From: Fretibacterium sp. OH1220_COT-178
Lineage (GTDB): Bacteria; Synergistota; Synergistia; Synergistales; Aminobacteriaceae
DNA: 64,000 nt
NCBI RefSeq assembly: GCF_003860125.1
Contig: NZ_RQYL01000009.1
Span: forward strand, 1 to 64,000
Direction of reading: 5' to 3'
Position numbers and translations under genes: made by a program. The notes beneath the pieces were generated by a model that saw nothing but the letters and a program-made list of their open reading frames with translations, was not told the DNA's origin and did not search any database. Shown piece after piece: positions 32,582 to 41,572 of this stretch (positions are counted from its first letter, which is position 1; each line of letters starts with the position of its first letter).

Positions 32582-33244
32582 ATGGATCTCGACTTCGTGG
32601 TTCAGGTTTTTCTGAGGATGCTGCCGGCCCTGCCCAGGACGCTTTTCATCACCGTTGTGCCGTTTGTCGCGGCCCTCTTCCTGGGGTTGCTGGTGACCCT
32701 TCCGATCGTCTACAGGATCCCGATCCTGAGGTCGTTCTGCAGTCTCTATGTCTCCTTTTTTCGCGGCACGCCGTTCATCGGTCAGCTCTTCATGATCTAT
32801 TTCGGCCTGCCGAGGATGTTCGAGTCCCTGGCCGCCATGGACAAGTTCGAGGGCTTCATGCTGACCATGGCGCTCAACTCGAGCGCCTATCTGAGCGAGA
32901 TCATCCGGGGGGCCTTTTTGGCCGTGGACCGAGGCCAGATCGAGGCGGCAAAGTCGATCAACCTGAGGCGCATGCAGACGCTGAGGCTGATCGTCATCCC
33001 TCAGGCGATCCCCGTGGCCGTGCCCGGCATCGTCAATATCCTGATCGACGCCATAAAGGGATCCTCGCTGGCCTTCACGATAGGAATTCTGGACATCACC
33101 GCAGTCGCCAAGATACAGGCCGGCATCACCTTCCGCTATTTCGAGGCCTACATGTCGATGGTCCTGATGTACTGGCTCATCGTCCTGGTCCTGGAGCGGC
33201 TCCAGAAAAGATACGAGAGCGGTCTCAGGCCCGCTGCCGCGTGA
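32582..33244 (+). CDS. Polar amino-acid ABC importer permease (HisM/GlnP type)
   Basis: 220 residues with about five hydrophobic helices. The family start is LRMLPALPRTLFITVVPFVA and the EAA loop is GAFLAVDRGQIEAAKSINLR. It completes the operon started at 31035. GAGGGGA precedes the ATG, and the gene is 25 bases after the binding protein. The following 170 bases have no gene. Confidence 0.93.
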   Translation: MDLDFVVQVFLRMLPALPRTLFITVVPFVAALFLGLLVTLPIVYRIPILRSFCSLYVSFFRGTPFIGQLFMIYFGLPRMFESLAAMDKFEGFMLTMALNSSAYLSEIIRGAFLAVDRGQIEAAKSINLRRMQTLRLIVIPQAIPVAVPGIVNILIDAIKGSSLAFTIGILDITAVAKIQAGITFRYFEAYMSMVLMYWLIVLVLERLQKRYESGLRPAAA

Positions 33245-33414
33245 GGATCGGGACGCCGCCTGCGCTGCGGGCGTCGGAACTCCGGTGCGCGTCTGCGTCT
33301 GCGGCGTCCTTTCGAGGCGTTCGCGCGTCGTTCCCTGGCACGCGGACCGAGCAAGAACCGGTCGATGGACACGACGGAGGGAGACCCCTCCGGTTTTCGG
33401 GAGAGTGACGTTCT

Positions 33415-34470
33415 GTGAAAAAAGACTGGAGTGGCGCGGATGCGCCGGACGGCAAGGACGTCTTGCGCAATCTGACGCGTGAACGGCTGCTTGAACTGGA
33501 GAGCGCTCCAAGGACACGGGCGCGTATCCTCTTCGACTATCTCGTTTGTTTCCTTCCCGTTTTGGCCGGCTGCCTGGCCTTGGCGGAATATCTGTTTGTC
33601 CCCAACCTCAAGGGAAACGACAGCACCGCCACCTACGCCTGGTTTCTCGCGGCGCTGATCCTGATGTCGCTGGCCGCCTTCGCCGCGGCCTTCCGATCCC
33701 GCCGAATCCTGTACCGCCTGCGTTTCAAGGCGCCCTTCTACGCGTTCGTCTTCGTTCTCCTGGCGGGGTACGATATCCTGACCCTCAAACGAGGGATCCT
33801 GATGCTGCCCTATTTCCCCTGGGTGGACTCGATCCTCAACGCTGCGTGGCAGGACAAGGCCTATCTGTTCGACTGCACGCTCAACTCCCTGCTGCTGCTC
33901 TTCAGCGGCTATTTCGTCGGGGCGGTTCTGGGGCTGATCACTGGGGTGGCGTGCGGCTACAACCGCGGCATCGACTACTGGATCGCGCCGTTCATGAAAT
34001 TGCTGGGGGCCATTCCCTCCGCCACGTGGATCCCCGTCGTCATGGTCGTCGCCTCCTCGCTCTTTGCGGGGAGCGTGTTCATCATCGCCCTGGGGGTTTG
34101 GTATTCCCTGACCATCGCGACCATAACGGGCATTCGTACCATCGATCGCTCCTTTTACGAGGCGGCCAAAACGCTTGGGGCGAGGCCCAGCCAGCTGGTC
34201 CTCAACGTGGCGCTGCCCTTCGCCCTTCCCAACATCCTTCAGGGGCTCACCCAGGGAATGAGCTCCGCCTGTATGGCCCTCATCGTGGCCGAGATGGTCG
34301 GGGTGGAGTCCGGGCTCGGCTGGTACGTCACGTGGCAGAAAAGCTGGGCGCAGTACGGCAAGATGTATGCCGCCATCATCGTTCTCTGCATCGTTTTTGT
34401 GTCCGTCAACTGGGGGCTGAACCGGATCAGGGGTTATCTTTTGCGTTGGCAGGAAGGGGTGGTGCGGTAA
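33415..34470 (+). CDS. NitT/TauT-type ABC permease
   Basis: A protein of 351 residues from a GTG start. An unusual N-terminal extension of about 30 charged residues and two extra helices precedes the six-helix BPD_transp_1 core (GYFVGAVLGLITGVACGYN; EAA loop YEAAKTLGARPSQLVLNVAL). SsuC/TauC/ThiX proteins share the core. Its stop overlaps the next gene's start (TAATG). Substrate unknown; anion, sulfonate or pyrimidine-type ligands are carried by relatives. Confidence 0.88.
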   Translation: MKKDWSGADAPDGKDVLRNLTRERLLELESAPRTRARILFDYLVCFLPVLAGCLALAEYLFVPNLKGNDSTATYAWFLAALILMSLAAFAAAFRSRRILYRLRFKAPFYAFVFVLLAGYDILTLKRGILMLPYFPWVDSILNAAWQDKAYLFDCTLNSLLLLFSGYFVGAVLGLITGVACGYNRGIDYWIAPFMKLLGAIPSATWIPVVMVVASSLFAGSVFIIALGVWYSLTIATITGIRTIDRSFYEAAKTLGARPSQLVLNVALPFALPNILQGLTQGMSSACMALIVAEMVGVESGLGWYVTWQKSWAQYGKMYAAIIVLCIVFVSVNWGLNRIRGYLLRWQEGVVR

Positions 34471-35264
34471 TGTCCGGCCTCGATGCGACGGTTTCGGGAG
34501 GAAACTTGCTTCGGCTGCAAAACGTCTATAAAAGTTTTGCACGGACCGATGCAAACGACGTGACCCATGCCCTCAGCGCCATCGATCTGAAGGTGGAGGA
34601 CGGGGAATTCGTGTCGATTGTGGGCCCGTCCGGCTGCGGCAAATCCACGATCCTGCGGCTCGTCGCCGGCTTGATCGTTCCGACGAGCGGAACGCTGACC
34701 CTCAACGGGGTTCCCATCACGAAGCCGGATCCCGAACGGGGGATGGTCTTTCAGAGGCCGACCCTCTTTCCCTGGCTCACCGTGGAGCAGAACCTGAATT
34801 TCAGTCCGCGGATGTTGAAGCGGGGGAACGCGATGAAGGAGGAGGCGGAGCGACTGCTGGATTTGGCGGGCCTGGCGGAGTTTCGGAACGATTTTCCCCA
34901 TCAGCTCTCGGGCGGCATGGCCCAGAGGCTGGCCCTGATCCGGACGATGATCAACAATCCGAAGGTCTTTCTGCTCGACGAACCCCTGGGGGCGCTCGAC
35001 GCCTTTACCCGTATGCACATGCAGGACGAATTGCTGGGGCTGTGGCAGCGTTCGGGGCACATGATGCTCATGGTTACCCACGACATCGACGAGGCCCTGT
35101 ACCTGGGAACCCGGGTTGTCGTGATGGCTCCGCGGCCGGGGCGTATCCGGGTGGATATCTCGAACACGATGCCCTATCCGCGCAACCGGACGAGCGCCGC
35201 GTTCCTGCAATACAGGAAGGAGGTTCTGGAGATGCTCGACTTCGGGCATGCCGAGGCCGGTTGA
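34470..35264 (+). CDS. NitT/TauT-type ABC ATPase
   Basis: A 264-residue ATPase: Walker A GPSGCGKST, Q-loop VFQRPTLFPWLTVEQN, signature HQLSGGMAQRLALIR, Walker B VFLLDEPLGALDAFTR, switch VTHDIDEALYLGTRV. The FPW and LGALD features are standard for the nitrate/sulfonate group. AGGAAGGGG inside the permease gene supports the ATG. Translationally coupled with the upstream permease. Confidence 0.93.
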   Translation: MSGLDATVSGGNLLRLQNVYKSFARTDANDVTHALSAIDLKVEDGEFVSIVGPSGCGKSTILRLVAGLIVPTSGTLTLNGVPITKPDPERGMVFQRPTLFPWLTVEQNLNFSPRMLKRGNAMKEEAERLLDLAGLAEFRNDFPHQLSGGMAQRLALIRTMINNPKVFLLDEPLGALDAFTRMHMQDELLGLWQRSGHMMLMVTHDIDEALYLGTRVVVMAPRPGRIRVDISNTMPYPRNRTSAAFLQYRKEVLEMLDFGHAEAG

Positions 35265-35338
35265 GCCCGGGCAGTCGGGCCGGGATGGAGAGGACGCGAG
35301 GACCTTGCGTCAAAAACATGAAAGTTGGAGGGGTCACG

Positions 35339-36358
35339 ATGAAGAGGAAGGGGTATGTTGTGCTGTTTTGTGCGATCGCTTTTTTTGTGTCCTGCGCCGC
35401 GGCTTTTGCCATGACGCCGGAGGAGGAGGATGCCGCCTGGAAGAAGGAACCTGCCTACGGAAAGACCATCCGCATCGGGTACAACGGCGGGCTGTGCCTG
35501 GGGACCTTCGGTATCGCCCAGATGAAGGGGTTCTACGAGGCCGAAGGACTGAAGACCGAGATCACCCGTTATCAGGGAGGCAGCAGCGCTCAGGGAGACG
35601 CCATCGGTACGGGCAAGATCGACGTGGCGGGCGACCACATTGCAACCCTGCTGATCCCGGCGGTCAATGGGGTCCGCATGAAGTTCACCTCGGGCATCCA
35701 CACCGGCTGCAAATCGCTGTGCGTGCTGAACGAGGGGCCGATCAAGAGCACCAAGGACCTTGTCGGCAAGACCATCTCGGTTCCGGATGGCATCGGTGCC
35801 TCCGACCAGAACATCACCATGCGCCTGCTGAGCCGTGACGGTATCGACCCCGTCAAGGACGTCAAGTACAAGGTGGCCGATGCCGGAGCCTCGGTGCTGG
35901 CCCTTCAAAAGGGGGAAATTCACGCCGCTCTGCTGAGCGATCAGTTTATCCAGAAATTCCTGGACGACGGAACGCTGCGAGTCGTCAGGACCATCACGCA
36001 CGACCCCGATTTCAAGGACGAGTGCTGCTGCATTCACGCCGTCAATCTGGACCTCTACGAGAACAACCCCATTACGGTTAAAAAGCTGACCCGTGCCCAT
36101 GAAAAGGCCAAGGAATGGATCATGAACAACCGCGAGGAGGCCGTCCGGGTTTTGCAGGAAAACAATTGGGCCTCCGGAGAGCGCGAGCTAGTCCAGAAGA
36201 TCTTCGATACTTTCAACTACTCCATGAGCGACGCGGCTACCGAGGATACTCTGGTCAAGGTCATCGAGGACTACAAGGTCTACGGTTTGCTCGATAAATC
36301 CGTGGAGACCCGGGAAATTCTGAACAAGGTGTGGGACCCGGTGCTCGGGGACAAATGA
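35339..36358 (+). CDS. NitT/TauT-type periplasmic binding protein
   Basis: About 339 residues with a signal peptide (YVVLFCAIAFFVSCAAAFA). The mature start IRIGYNGGLCLGTFGIAQMK and FYEAEGLKTEITRYQGGSSA correspond to the NMT1/SsuA fold, and DLVGKTISVPDGIGASD and LQKGEIHAALLSDQF are the second-lobe motifs. TTGGAGGGG precedes the ATG. An unusual ECCCIH cluster near residue 222 might be a structural disulphide or metal site. It ends an operon with a strong terminator 10 bases later. Its ligand is unknown. Confidence 0.88.
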   Translation: MKRKGYVVLFCAIAFFVSCAAAFAMTPEEEDAAWKKEPAYGKTIRIGYNGGLCLGTFGIAQMKGFYEAEGLKTEITRYQGGSSAQGDAIGTGKIDVAGDHIATLLIPAVNGVRMKFTSGIHTGCKSLCVLNEGPIKSTKDLVGKTISVPDGIGASDQNITMRLLSRDGIDPVKDVKYKVADAGASVLALQKGEIHAALLSDQFIQKFLDDGTLRVVRTITHDPDFKDECCCIHAVNLDLYENNPITVKKLTRAHEKAKEWIMNNREEAVRVLQENNWASGERELVQKIFDTFNYSMSDAATEDTLVKVIEDYKVYGLLDKSVETREILNKVWDPVLGDK

Positions 36359-36368
36359 TTGTTCGAAC

Positions 36369-36403
36369 AGGGACGGGAACCGTTTCAGGGTTCCCGTCCC
36401 TTT
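36369..36403 (+). terminator. Rho-independent terminator
   Basis: AGGGACGGGAACC pairs perfectly with GGTTCCCGTCCCT around a seven-base loop, followed by a short T-run. The next 235 bases to the sugar ATPase hold a small hairpin (AGATGC-GCATCT near 36473) and no gene. Confidence 0.88.
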
Positions 36404-36639
36404 GGAGATGACCTGGCGCCGCCGGCGATGCGACGGACAGCGTCGTGCGGACGTTTGACGCGTGTGGTATTTTAAGATGCGCTGAAGCATCTCGTTGACG
36501 GGCCGATGGAGGGCTTGAGGTCTTTTGCCCCGGCAATCCGGATGGGCTCGAGTCGGATTTTCTGCATTTTCTGCGTGGGGAGAGGGAGGCTCCGGCGGAT
36601 TGGGGGCCGGACGAACCCTCTCCCCCGATCCGGGGCCGG

Positions 36640-37428
36640 GTGACTGTGGTGACGACCAAAAACAACGACCTCTCGCGGGATTGCTTCCTGCGGGTGGAGG
36701 GGCTTTCCAAAAAATACGGCAATGTCATGGCGCTGCGAGACGTCGGACTCGAGATCCCGGCGCGTGGGATCGTCGGGCTGATCGGGGACAACGGAGCGGG
36801 GAAGTCCACCCTGCTCAAATGTCTTTCGGGCACGATCGCCCCCGACGGAGGGCGCATCGAGATCGGCGGCAGAAGCTTTGCCGGCCTGACCCCCAGAGAG
36901 TCCCTTTCCTGCGGCATCGCCGCCGTCTATCAGGATCTGGCCCTTGTCGACGAGCTCGATGCGGCCTCCAATATCTTCCTTGGGATGGAGCCCCTTCGGC
37001 TGGGCTTCATCCTCGATCGCGGGCGCATGTATCGGGAGGCCGTTGCGGTCTTGGACTCCCTGGGCATCGCCCTGCCCTCCGTGCGCGTCGACGCCGGGCG
37101 GCTGTCGGGAGGTCAGCGTCAGGCCATCGCCATCGCTCGGGCGGTCGTCCGAGGCTCCCGTTCGGGCGGGCGGGGACTGATCCTTTTCGACGAGCCCACC
37201 GCGGCCATGGGGGTGCGCGAGAGCGCGGCAATCCTGGGCATCCTGTCCGGGCTTCGGGAGCGGGGCTACGGCCTGCTCTGCATCTCTCACAACATTCCTC
37301 AGATTTTTGATCTCGCCGACCGGATCTGCGTCATGAGGGCCGGGGAAGTCGTCTGGATGGGGGATAAAGCCGCCACCTCCGTCGAGAGAGTCCTTTCCCT
37401 GCTCTCCGGGGTGCGAGCCGATGTTTAA
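36640..37428 (+). CDS. Sugar-type ABC ATPase, single nucleotide-binding domain (FrcA-like)
   Basis: A 262-residue ATPase with Walker A GDNGAGKST, Q-loop VYQDLALVDELD, signature RLSGGQRQAIAIARAV, Walker B LILFDEPTAAMG and switch CISHN. The GDNGAGKST and EPTAAMGVRE features are those of CUT2 ATPases, which normally carry two fused domains of about 500 residues; this one has one, as in FrcA. Several GTG starts lie close together (36640, 36646, 36649). It overlaps the permease by eight bases. Confidence 0.9.
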   Translation: MTVVTTKNNDLSRDCFLRVEGLSKKYGNVMALRDVGLEIPARGIVGLIGDNGAGKSTLLKCLSGTIAPDGGRIEIGGRSFAGLTPRESLSCGIAAVYQDLALVDELDAASNIFLGMEPLRLGFILDRGRMYREAVAVLDSLGIALPSVRVDAGRLSGGQRQAIAIARAVVRGSRSGGRGLILFDEPTAAMGVRESAAILGILSGLRERGYGLLCISHNIPQIFDLADRICVMRAGEVVWMGDKAATSVERVLSLLSGVRADV

Positions 37429-38350
37429 GTCGCGGGGGCGGAATTTCTGGCTCGTCCTGAGCCTTGCCGTCTTTGTGACGTTCTTTTCCGTCTGGTCGCC
37501 CCATTTCGCCGACCTGGAAAACATGCTCGGCATCCTCGACCAGAGCAGCATCAACATCGTCGTCGCCGTTGGCATGACGCTGGTCGTCGCCTCCGCCGGC
37601 ATCGATCTGTCGGTCGGGGCCGGCGTGGCGATGGTCGGCGTCCTGATGGCGGCCCTCTTGAAGGAGGGCCTGGCGCCGTCGGCTGCGATCGGTGCGGGGC
37701 TGCTCGCCGGCGGGCTGATCGGCGTCCTGAACGCCTTTTTGATCGTCAAGGTCCGGGTCACCCCGTTCATGGCGACGCTCACCATGATGAATCTGGTGGC
37801 CGGGGCGACGCTGATCCTCACGCAGGGCATCCCGATCTACGGCTTCTCCCCGGAGTTCGCCTGGATCGGCCGGGGCAAGCCGGGGGGCGTTCCCGTTTCG
37901 GTCTGGATCGCGGGGGGCGTTTTTCTGGCCGGTTTCTGCATCGTGCGCTTCACCCGTCTCGGGCTCTATGCCCTGGCCCTGGGCAGCAACGAGGAGGCGC
38001 TTCGGCGTGTCGGCGTCCCCACGGGCCTCTATAAAGGGGCTCTGTACGCGCTGTCCGGGGTCGGGGCGGCGGCGGCCTCCGTCGTGCTGACCGCCAAGCT
38101 GAACAGCGCCGAGCCGCTGGCCGGGGCGATGGTGGAGATGAACGCGATCGCGACCGTGATTTTGGGGGGAACCGGCATCCGCGGCGGCCGCGCGAACATG
38201 GTGGGGACGCTGCTGGCGGGGCTGATCCTGGGGGTCCTGAGGAACGGCCTGGTCCTGGTGGGGGTCTCCTCCTACTATCAGCAGTTCGCTACCGGGATCA
38301 TCATTCTGGTCGCCATCGTCGTCTCGGAGGTGAGGAGAAGAGGGGAGTGA
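37421..38350 (+). CDS. Ribose/sugar-type ABC permease (RbsC/FrcC family)
   Basis: 309 residues with eight or more hydrophobic helices. Motifs are INIVVAVGMTLVVASAGIDLSVG, split here as VAVGMTLVVASAGIDLSVG, and AIATVILGGTGIRGGRANMVG, both typical of CUT2 permeases. Linked to the ATPase before it and the RbsB-like protein after it. A nucleoside, ribose or other polyol ligand is plausible, given the nucleoside kinase and purine permease a few kilobases on. Confidence 0.93.
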   Translation: MFKSRGRNFWLVLSLAVFVTFFSVWSPHFADLENMLGILDQSSINIVVAVGMTLVVASAGIDLSVGAGVAMVGVLMAALLKEGLAPSAAIGAGLLAGGLIGVLNAFLIVKVRVTPFMATLTMMNLVAGATLILTQGIPIYGFSPEFAWIGRGKPGGVPVSVWIAGGVFLAGFCIVRFTRLGLYALALGSNEEALRRVGVPTGLYKGALYALSGVGAAAASVVLTAKLNSAEPLAGAMVEMNAIATVILGGTGIRGGRANMVGTLLAGLILGVLRNGLVLVGVSSYYQQFATGIIILVAIVVSEVRRRGE

Positions 38351-38470
38351 CCGCGGTCGGTTGTGGGCGATGAAACGCGGTTTCTCCGTGCGGCCCTCTG
38401 CGGACGCCGGGGAGATGCTTGGAGAAGTTCGCCTGTGAAGGCGACGAATGGAGAAAGGGATGAGGTGTGC

Positions 38471-39499
38471 ATGAAAAAGTATGTGGGTGGAATCGTGTCG
38501 GCCGTTCTTTTTGCCTGTATGGTCCTTCCGGCCCTGGCTGCGGACCTGAACCCGATGGTGGCGAGATCCGTCGAAACCGTGGAATCGCAGCTGGGGGATC
38601 TCTCGAAGATCGCCGGCGGCAAAAAGATCGGCGTGCTGGTCATCACTCTGGCCAACCCCTATTGGACCGAGATGAAAAAGCGCTACGAGGAGTGGGCCCA
38701 TCAGATGGGGGTGACGGTGGAGATCCTCGCCGCCCCGACGGAGGGGGACCTGAAATCCCAGCTGGACACCCTGGAGACGATGGTGGCCAAGGGGTACGAC
38801 GCGATCGTCGTGACGCCCATGGACCCCTTCAACCTGATCCCCGGCATTCTGAAGGCGAATGAAAAGGGGATCCCCATCGTCTGTTCCGGACCTGCCGTCG
38901 ACGCCAAGGCGCTGAAGGACGCGGGCGGGCATCTGGACGGCTGGATCAGCGCCACGTTCCTGGACCAGGGGCGCCTTGCGGCGGAGGATATGGTCGAAAA
39001 GCTCGGGGAGGCCGGCGGCTCCGTCGCGATCATCGAGGGCATTCCGGGCGCGGGGCAGAGCGAGGCCCGCAAGAGGGGCGCGAGCGAGGTTTTCGAAAAG
39101 GCTCCCCAAGTCTCGATCGTCTCCGTGCAGCCGGGGAAGTGGAACCGCAACCTGGCGTTCGACATCGCCACGGGGCTGATCAAGGCCAACCCCGGGCTGA
39201 GGGGGATCTACTGCGCCAACGACGTCATGGCGCTGGCCGCGGCCGACGCCCTGCTGGCGGCGGGAAAGCGCGAAGGGGTCCTGATCTACGGGACGGACTT
39301 CATCCCGGAGGCCCGGGAGGCGATACGCGCGAGGAAGCTCCAGGGGTCGACCACCTTCTCTCAAGCGGCCTGGACCCGGGGCGCGCTCGTCTTCGCGCTG
39401 AAGCTGGCGTCGAAGGCGTCCGACCTGCCCGATCGGCTGGACATCCCCATTTTATTGGCGACGCCCGACAACATCTCCGATTTCGACGGCTGGAAGTGA
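38471..39499 (+). CDS. RbsB-like sugar-binding periplasmic protein
   Basis: A 342-residue protein with a clear signal peptide (KKYVGGIVSAVLFACMVLPA) cleaved at ALA-AD. The type I binding-protein fold is shown by KIGVLVITLANPYWTEMKKR, YDAIVVTPMDPFNLIPGI and GIYCANDVMALAAADALLAAG. The ATG at 38471 was chosen because the signal peptide begins there and GGATGAGGT precedes it. It is the third member of the importer. Confidence 0.93.
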   Translation: MKKYVGGIVSAVLFACMVLPALAADLNPMVARSVETVESQLGDLSKIAGGKKIGVLVITLANPYWTEMKKRYEEWAHQMGVTVEILAAPTEGDLKSQLDTLETMVAKGYDAIVVTPMDPFNLIPGILKANEKGIPIVCSGPAVDAKALKDAGGHLDGWISATFLDQGRLAAEDMVEKLGEAGGSVAIIEGIPGAGQSEARKRGASEVFEKAPQVSIVSVQPGKWNRNLAFDIATGLIKANPGLRGIYCANDVMALAAADALLAAGKREGVLIYGTDFIPEAREAIRARKLQGSTTFSQAAWTRGALVFALKLASKASDLPDRLDIPILLATPDNISDFDGWK

Positions 39500-39502
39500 C
39501 GG

Positions 39503-40363
39503 ATGAAGGCGCGCGACCGGTCCGGAAAACACAGAGTCGGCGTCCTGCTCTGCGATACCGAAAACCCCTTCTGGAGGACGAAGATCGAACTTTACGGGGC
39601 GTTGGCGGATTCCTACGGCTTTGACGTCAGTTTCCGGGCGGCCGAGGACCCGAAAGATCCCGAGGGGCAGTGCCGCGAGCTGTCTGCGATGAGGGACGAG
39701 GCGTACGACGCCGTCATCCTCAATCCTCTGACGGAGCGGAACCTGCTTCCCGCCCTGGCCGGCCTGCCCTTTCCCGTCTTCGACGTGGGGCCGAAGTGCG
39801 ACCCCGAAAGGACGGCGGGGATCGCGGACTACTTTCCCCTCACGGCCGCGGATTTCGAGGAGCAGGGACATCTGGCGGGGCGGGCTTTGGTCTCCGCCTC
39901 GGAGCCCGACGGCGAGTCCTGGGCGGTGATTTTGGGGGGATTCTGCGATGCCAGGCACTCCTCGATGCGCTGTCGCGGCGCCCTCAGGGCCTTTCGCAAG
40001 GCCTTTGCTCCCCGGCACATCGTCACGGTCCACGCGGACTTCGACCGCGGCGAGGCCCGCAGGGCCGCGAGGGCGCTCCTGCCCAGGCTGGACGTCCGGG
40101 CCGTATTCTGTGCCAACGACCTGATGGCCCTGGGCGTACTGGACGCCCTTTCGGAGTCCCCCGGCGCTTCCGTGCCGGTGGGCGGCGTGGACGCCATTCC
40201 CGAGGCGTTGGAGGCTCTGCGGGACGGCAGGCTGTTTTGCACGGTGAGCCTCCCTCACGAGGAGGTCGTGCGCGGCGTTTATCGGGCCGTCGCCGAGCGG
40301 CTGGCGGGAGCTCCGGTCTCCGGGGGGCCCCTGGGGCGGTCCGTACTTTTGAGGAGGTCCTGA
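39503..40363 (+). CDS. Sugar-binding-protein-like protein without signal peptide
   Basis: A 286-residue protein with the same fold as the preceding RbsB-like one (HRVGVLLCDTENPFWRTKIE, YDAVILNPLTERNLLPAL, VFCANDLMALGVLDAL) but with a charged start MKARDRSGKHR and no export signal. There is also no helix-turn-helix, so it is not a LacI-type repressor. It starts three bases after the upstream stop. A cytosolic ligand sensor, an enzyme on the imported compound or a scavenging protein are all possible. It shares motifs with the half-domain protein at 6056. Confidence 0.85.
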   Translation: MKARDRSGKHRVGVLLCDTENPFWRTKIELYGALADSYGFDVSFRAAEDPKDPEGQCRELSAMRDEAYDAVILNPLTERNLLPALAGLPFPVFDVGPKCDPERTAGIADYFPLTAADFEEQGHLAGRALVSASEPDGESWAVILGGFCDARHSSMRCRGALRAFRKAFAPRHIVTVHADFDRGEARRAARALLPRLDVRAVFCANDLMALGVLDALSESPGASVPVGGVDAIPEALEALRDGRLFCTVSLPHEEVVRGVYRAVAERLAGAPVSGGPLGRSVLLRRS

Positions 40364-40810
40364 ATGACCGGGGATCGGGAACTGAACGAAGCGGGGTACC
40401 GCGCTTCGGAGGCGCGTTTTGTCTGCGTCCGGCTCCTGCCGGGGCAGGAGTTGGTCCGCGCTCTGCGGCGCGTCGCGGCGGAGACGGGCCTGCGGGCGGG
40501 GTACGTCGCCGGGGCGGTCGGCAGCCTGTCGCAGGCGAACCTGCGCTTTGCCGGCCGGCCGGAGGGCTGCGTCCTCACGGGATGCTTCGAGGTGGTCTCC
40601 CTGATCGGGACGCTGGATGCGGAGGGGGAGCACCTCCACATGGCCGTATCCGACCCGGAGGGCAGGATGACGGGCGGGCACGTCCTGGAGGGGTGCATCG
40701 TCCGGACGACCATGGAGCTCGTGATCGGGCACTTGACGGGGGTTCGGTTCTCGCGGAGCCCTTGTCCGCTCTCGGGGTACGAGGAGCTTCGGGTGGACGG
40801 AATCGAATAG
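40364..40810 (+). CDS. PPC/DUF296-domain protein
   Basis: 148 residues matching the plants-and-prokaryotes-conserved domain: VRLLPGQELVRALRRVAAET, AGYVAGAVGSLSQANLRF, LIGTLDAEGEHLHMAVSD and GGHVLEGCIVRTTMELVI (the GHL/GGH histidines may hold zinc). It begins immediately at the stop of the previous gene. Bacterial single-domain members are thought to bind small ligands or DNA; the role here could be regulation of the transport operon. Gap to the next gene is 122 bases. Confidence 0.88.
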   Translation: MTGDRELNEAGYRASEARFVCVRLLPGQELVRALRRVAAETGLRAGYVAGAVGSLSQANLRFAGRPEGCVLTGCFEVVSLIGTLDAEGEHLHMAVSDPEGRMTGGHVLEGCIVRTTMELVIGHLTGVRFSRSPCPLSGYEELRVDGIE

Positions 40811-40872
40811 CCGGGGGAAGGCCGCGGCGCGGTTCCGCGTTTTTGGGATTGGGGATCTGCCCCCGTCCGATG

Positions 40873-40893
40873 GGGCGCGCGTTTCGTGCGCCC
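40873..40893 (+). other. GC-rich hairpin before the ECF S-component gene
   Basis: GGGCGCGCG and CGTGCGCCC pair with a three-base loop, 40 bases before the GTG at 40933. It is followed by CAAAA rather than T. It may be a weak terminator for the preceding operon or part of a leader structure. Confidence 0.4.
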
Positions 40894-40932
40894 GTCAAAA
40901 ATCATGAGAGCACGAAATGAAAGGGGAATTTT

Positions 40933-41502
40933 GTGGAGATGAAGAACAAGACGTTGGTCCTCATGGCGGTCTGTATTGCGGTGAACATCGGTTTGGGGCA
41001 GGTCGTCTCGGCCTTGAAGCTGCCCATTTTCCTGGACGCCATCGGGACGCTCCTCGCGGCCCTGCTGATGGGGCCTTGGGTCGGCATGGCTACGGGGCTC
41101 TTCACGAATTTGATCTGGGGGCTCTTCTCCGGGCCCGTCGCGGCGGCCTTCGCACCGGTCTCCATGGTCATCGGCCTATCCGCGGGCTGGCTGAACCGCC
41201 GCGGCATGTTCCGCTCCCTGCCCCTGGCGATCGTCTCCGGCGTCGTCGTCACGGTCTGTGTGACCCTGGTGGCCACGCCGATCCGGACCTATCTTTTCGG
41301 GGGCGTCACGGGGACCGGGGCGGATTTCTTCGTCGCCTACCTGAACGCGGTGGGCAGGAAACTCCTCGAGTCGGTCGCCTGGTCGGTGGCCGGGACGAAC
41401 CTGATCGACAAGGTCGTCAGCTGCGTGATCGCCTGGGCCCTGGTGAAGCAGCTGCCCCAGAGGATCAAGGCTCAGTTCCCCGATGCGGGAAAAGTGGCCT
41501 GA
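40933..41502 (+). CDS. ECF transporter substrate-binding membrane component (S component)
   Basis: 189 residues, mostly five to six hydrophobic helices, with N-terminal VLMAVCIAVNIGLGQVVSAL and LPIFLDAIGTLLAALLMGPW. The second stretch is the signature of S components of the type near YkoE/HmpT or of unknown ligand. It starts an operon with the fused EcfT-A-A' gene at 41573. GTG 40933 is used after AAGGGGA; ATG 40939 is an alternative. Ligand unknown; a vitamin or nucleobase precursor is likely from the family. Confidence 0.87.
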   Translation: MEMKNKTLVLMAVCIAVNIGLGQVVSALKLPIFLDAIGTLLAALLMGPWVGMATGLFTNLIWGLFSGPVAAAFAPVSMVIGLSAGWLNRRGMFRSLPLAIVSGVVVTVCVTLVATPIRTYLFGGVTGTGADFFVAYLNAVGRKLLESVAWSVAGTNLIDKVVSCVIAWALVKQLPQRIKAQFPDAGKVA

Positions 41503-41572
41503 TTCCGTCCCTCTCCCCCTCGCAGGCAAGGTGTGCGGGCGCGGTTCCGCGTAGGGCCCTGCCGGATCTCGG

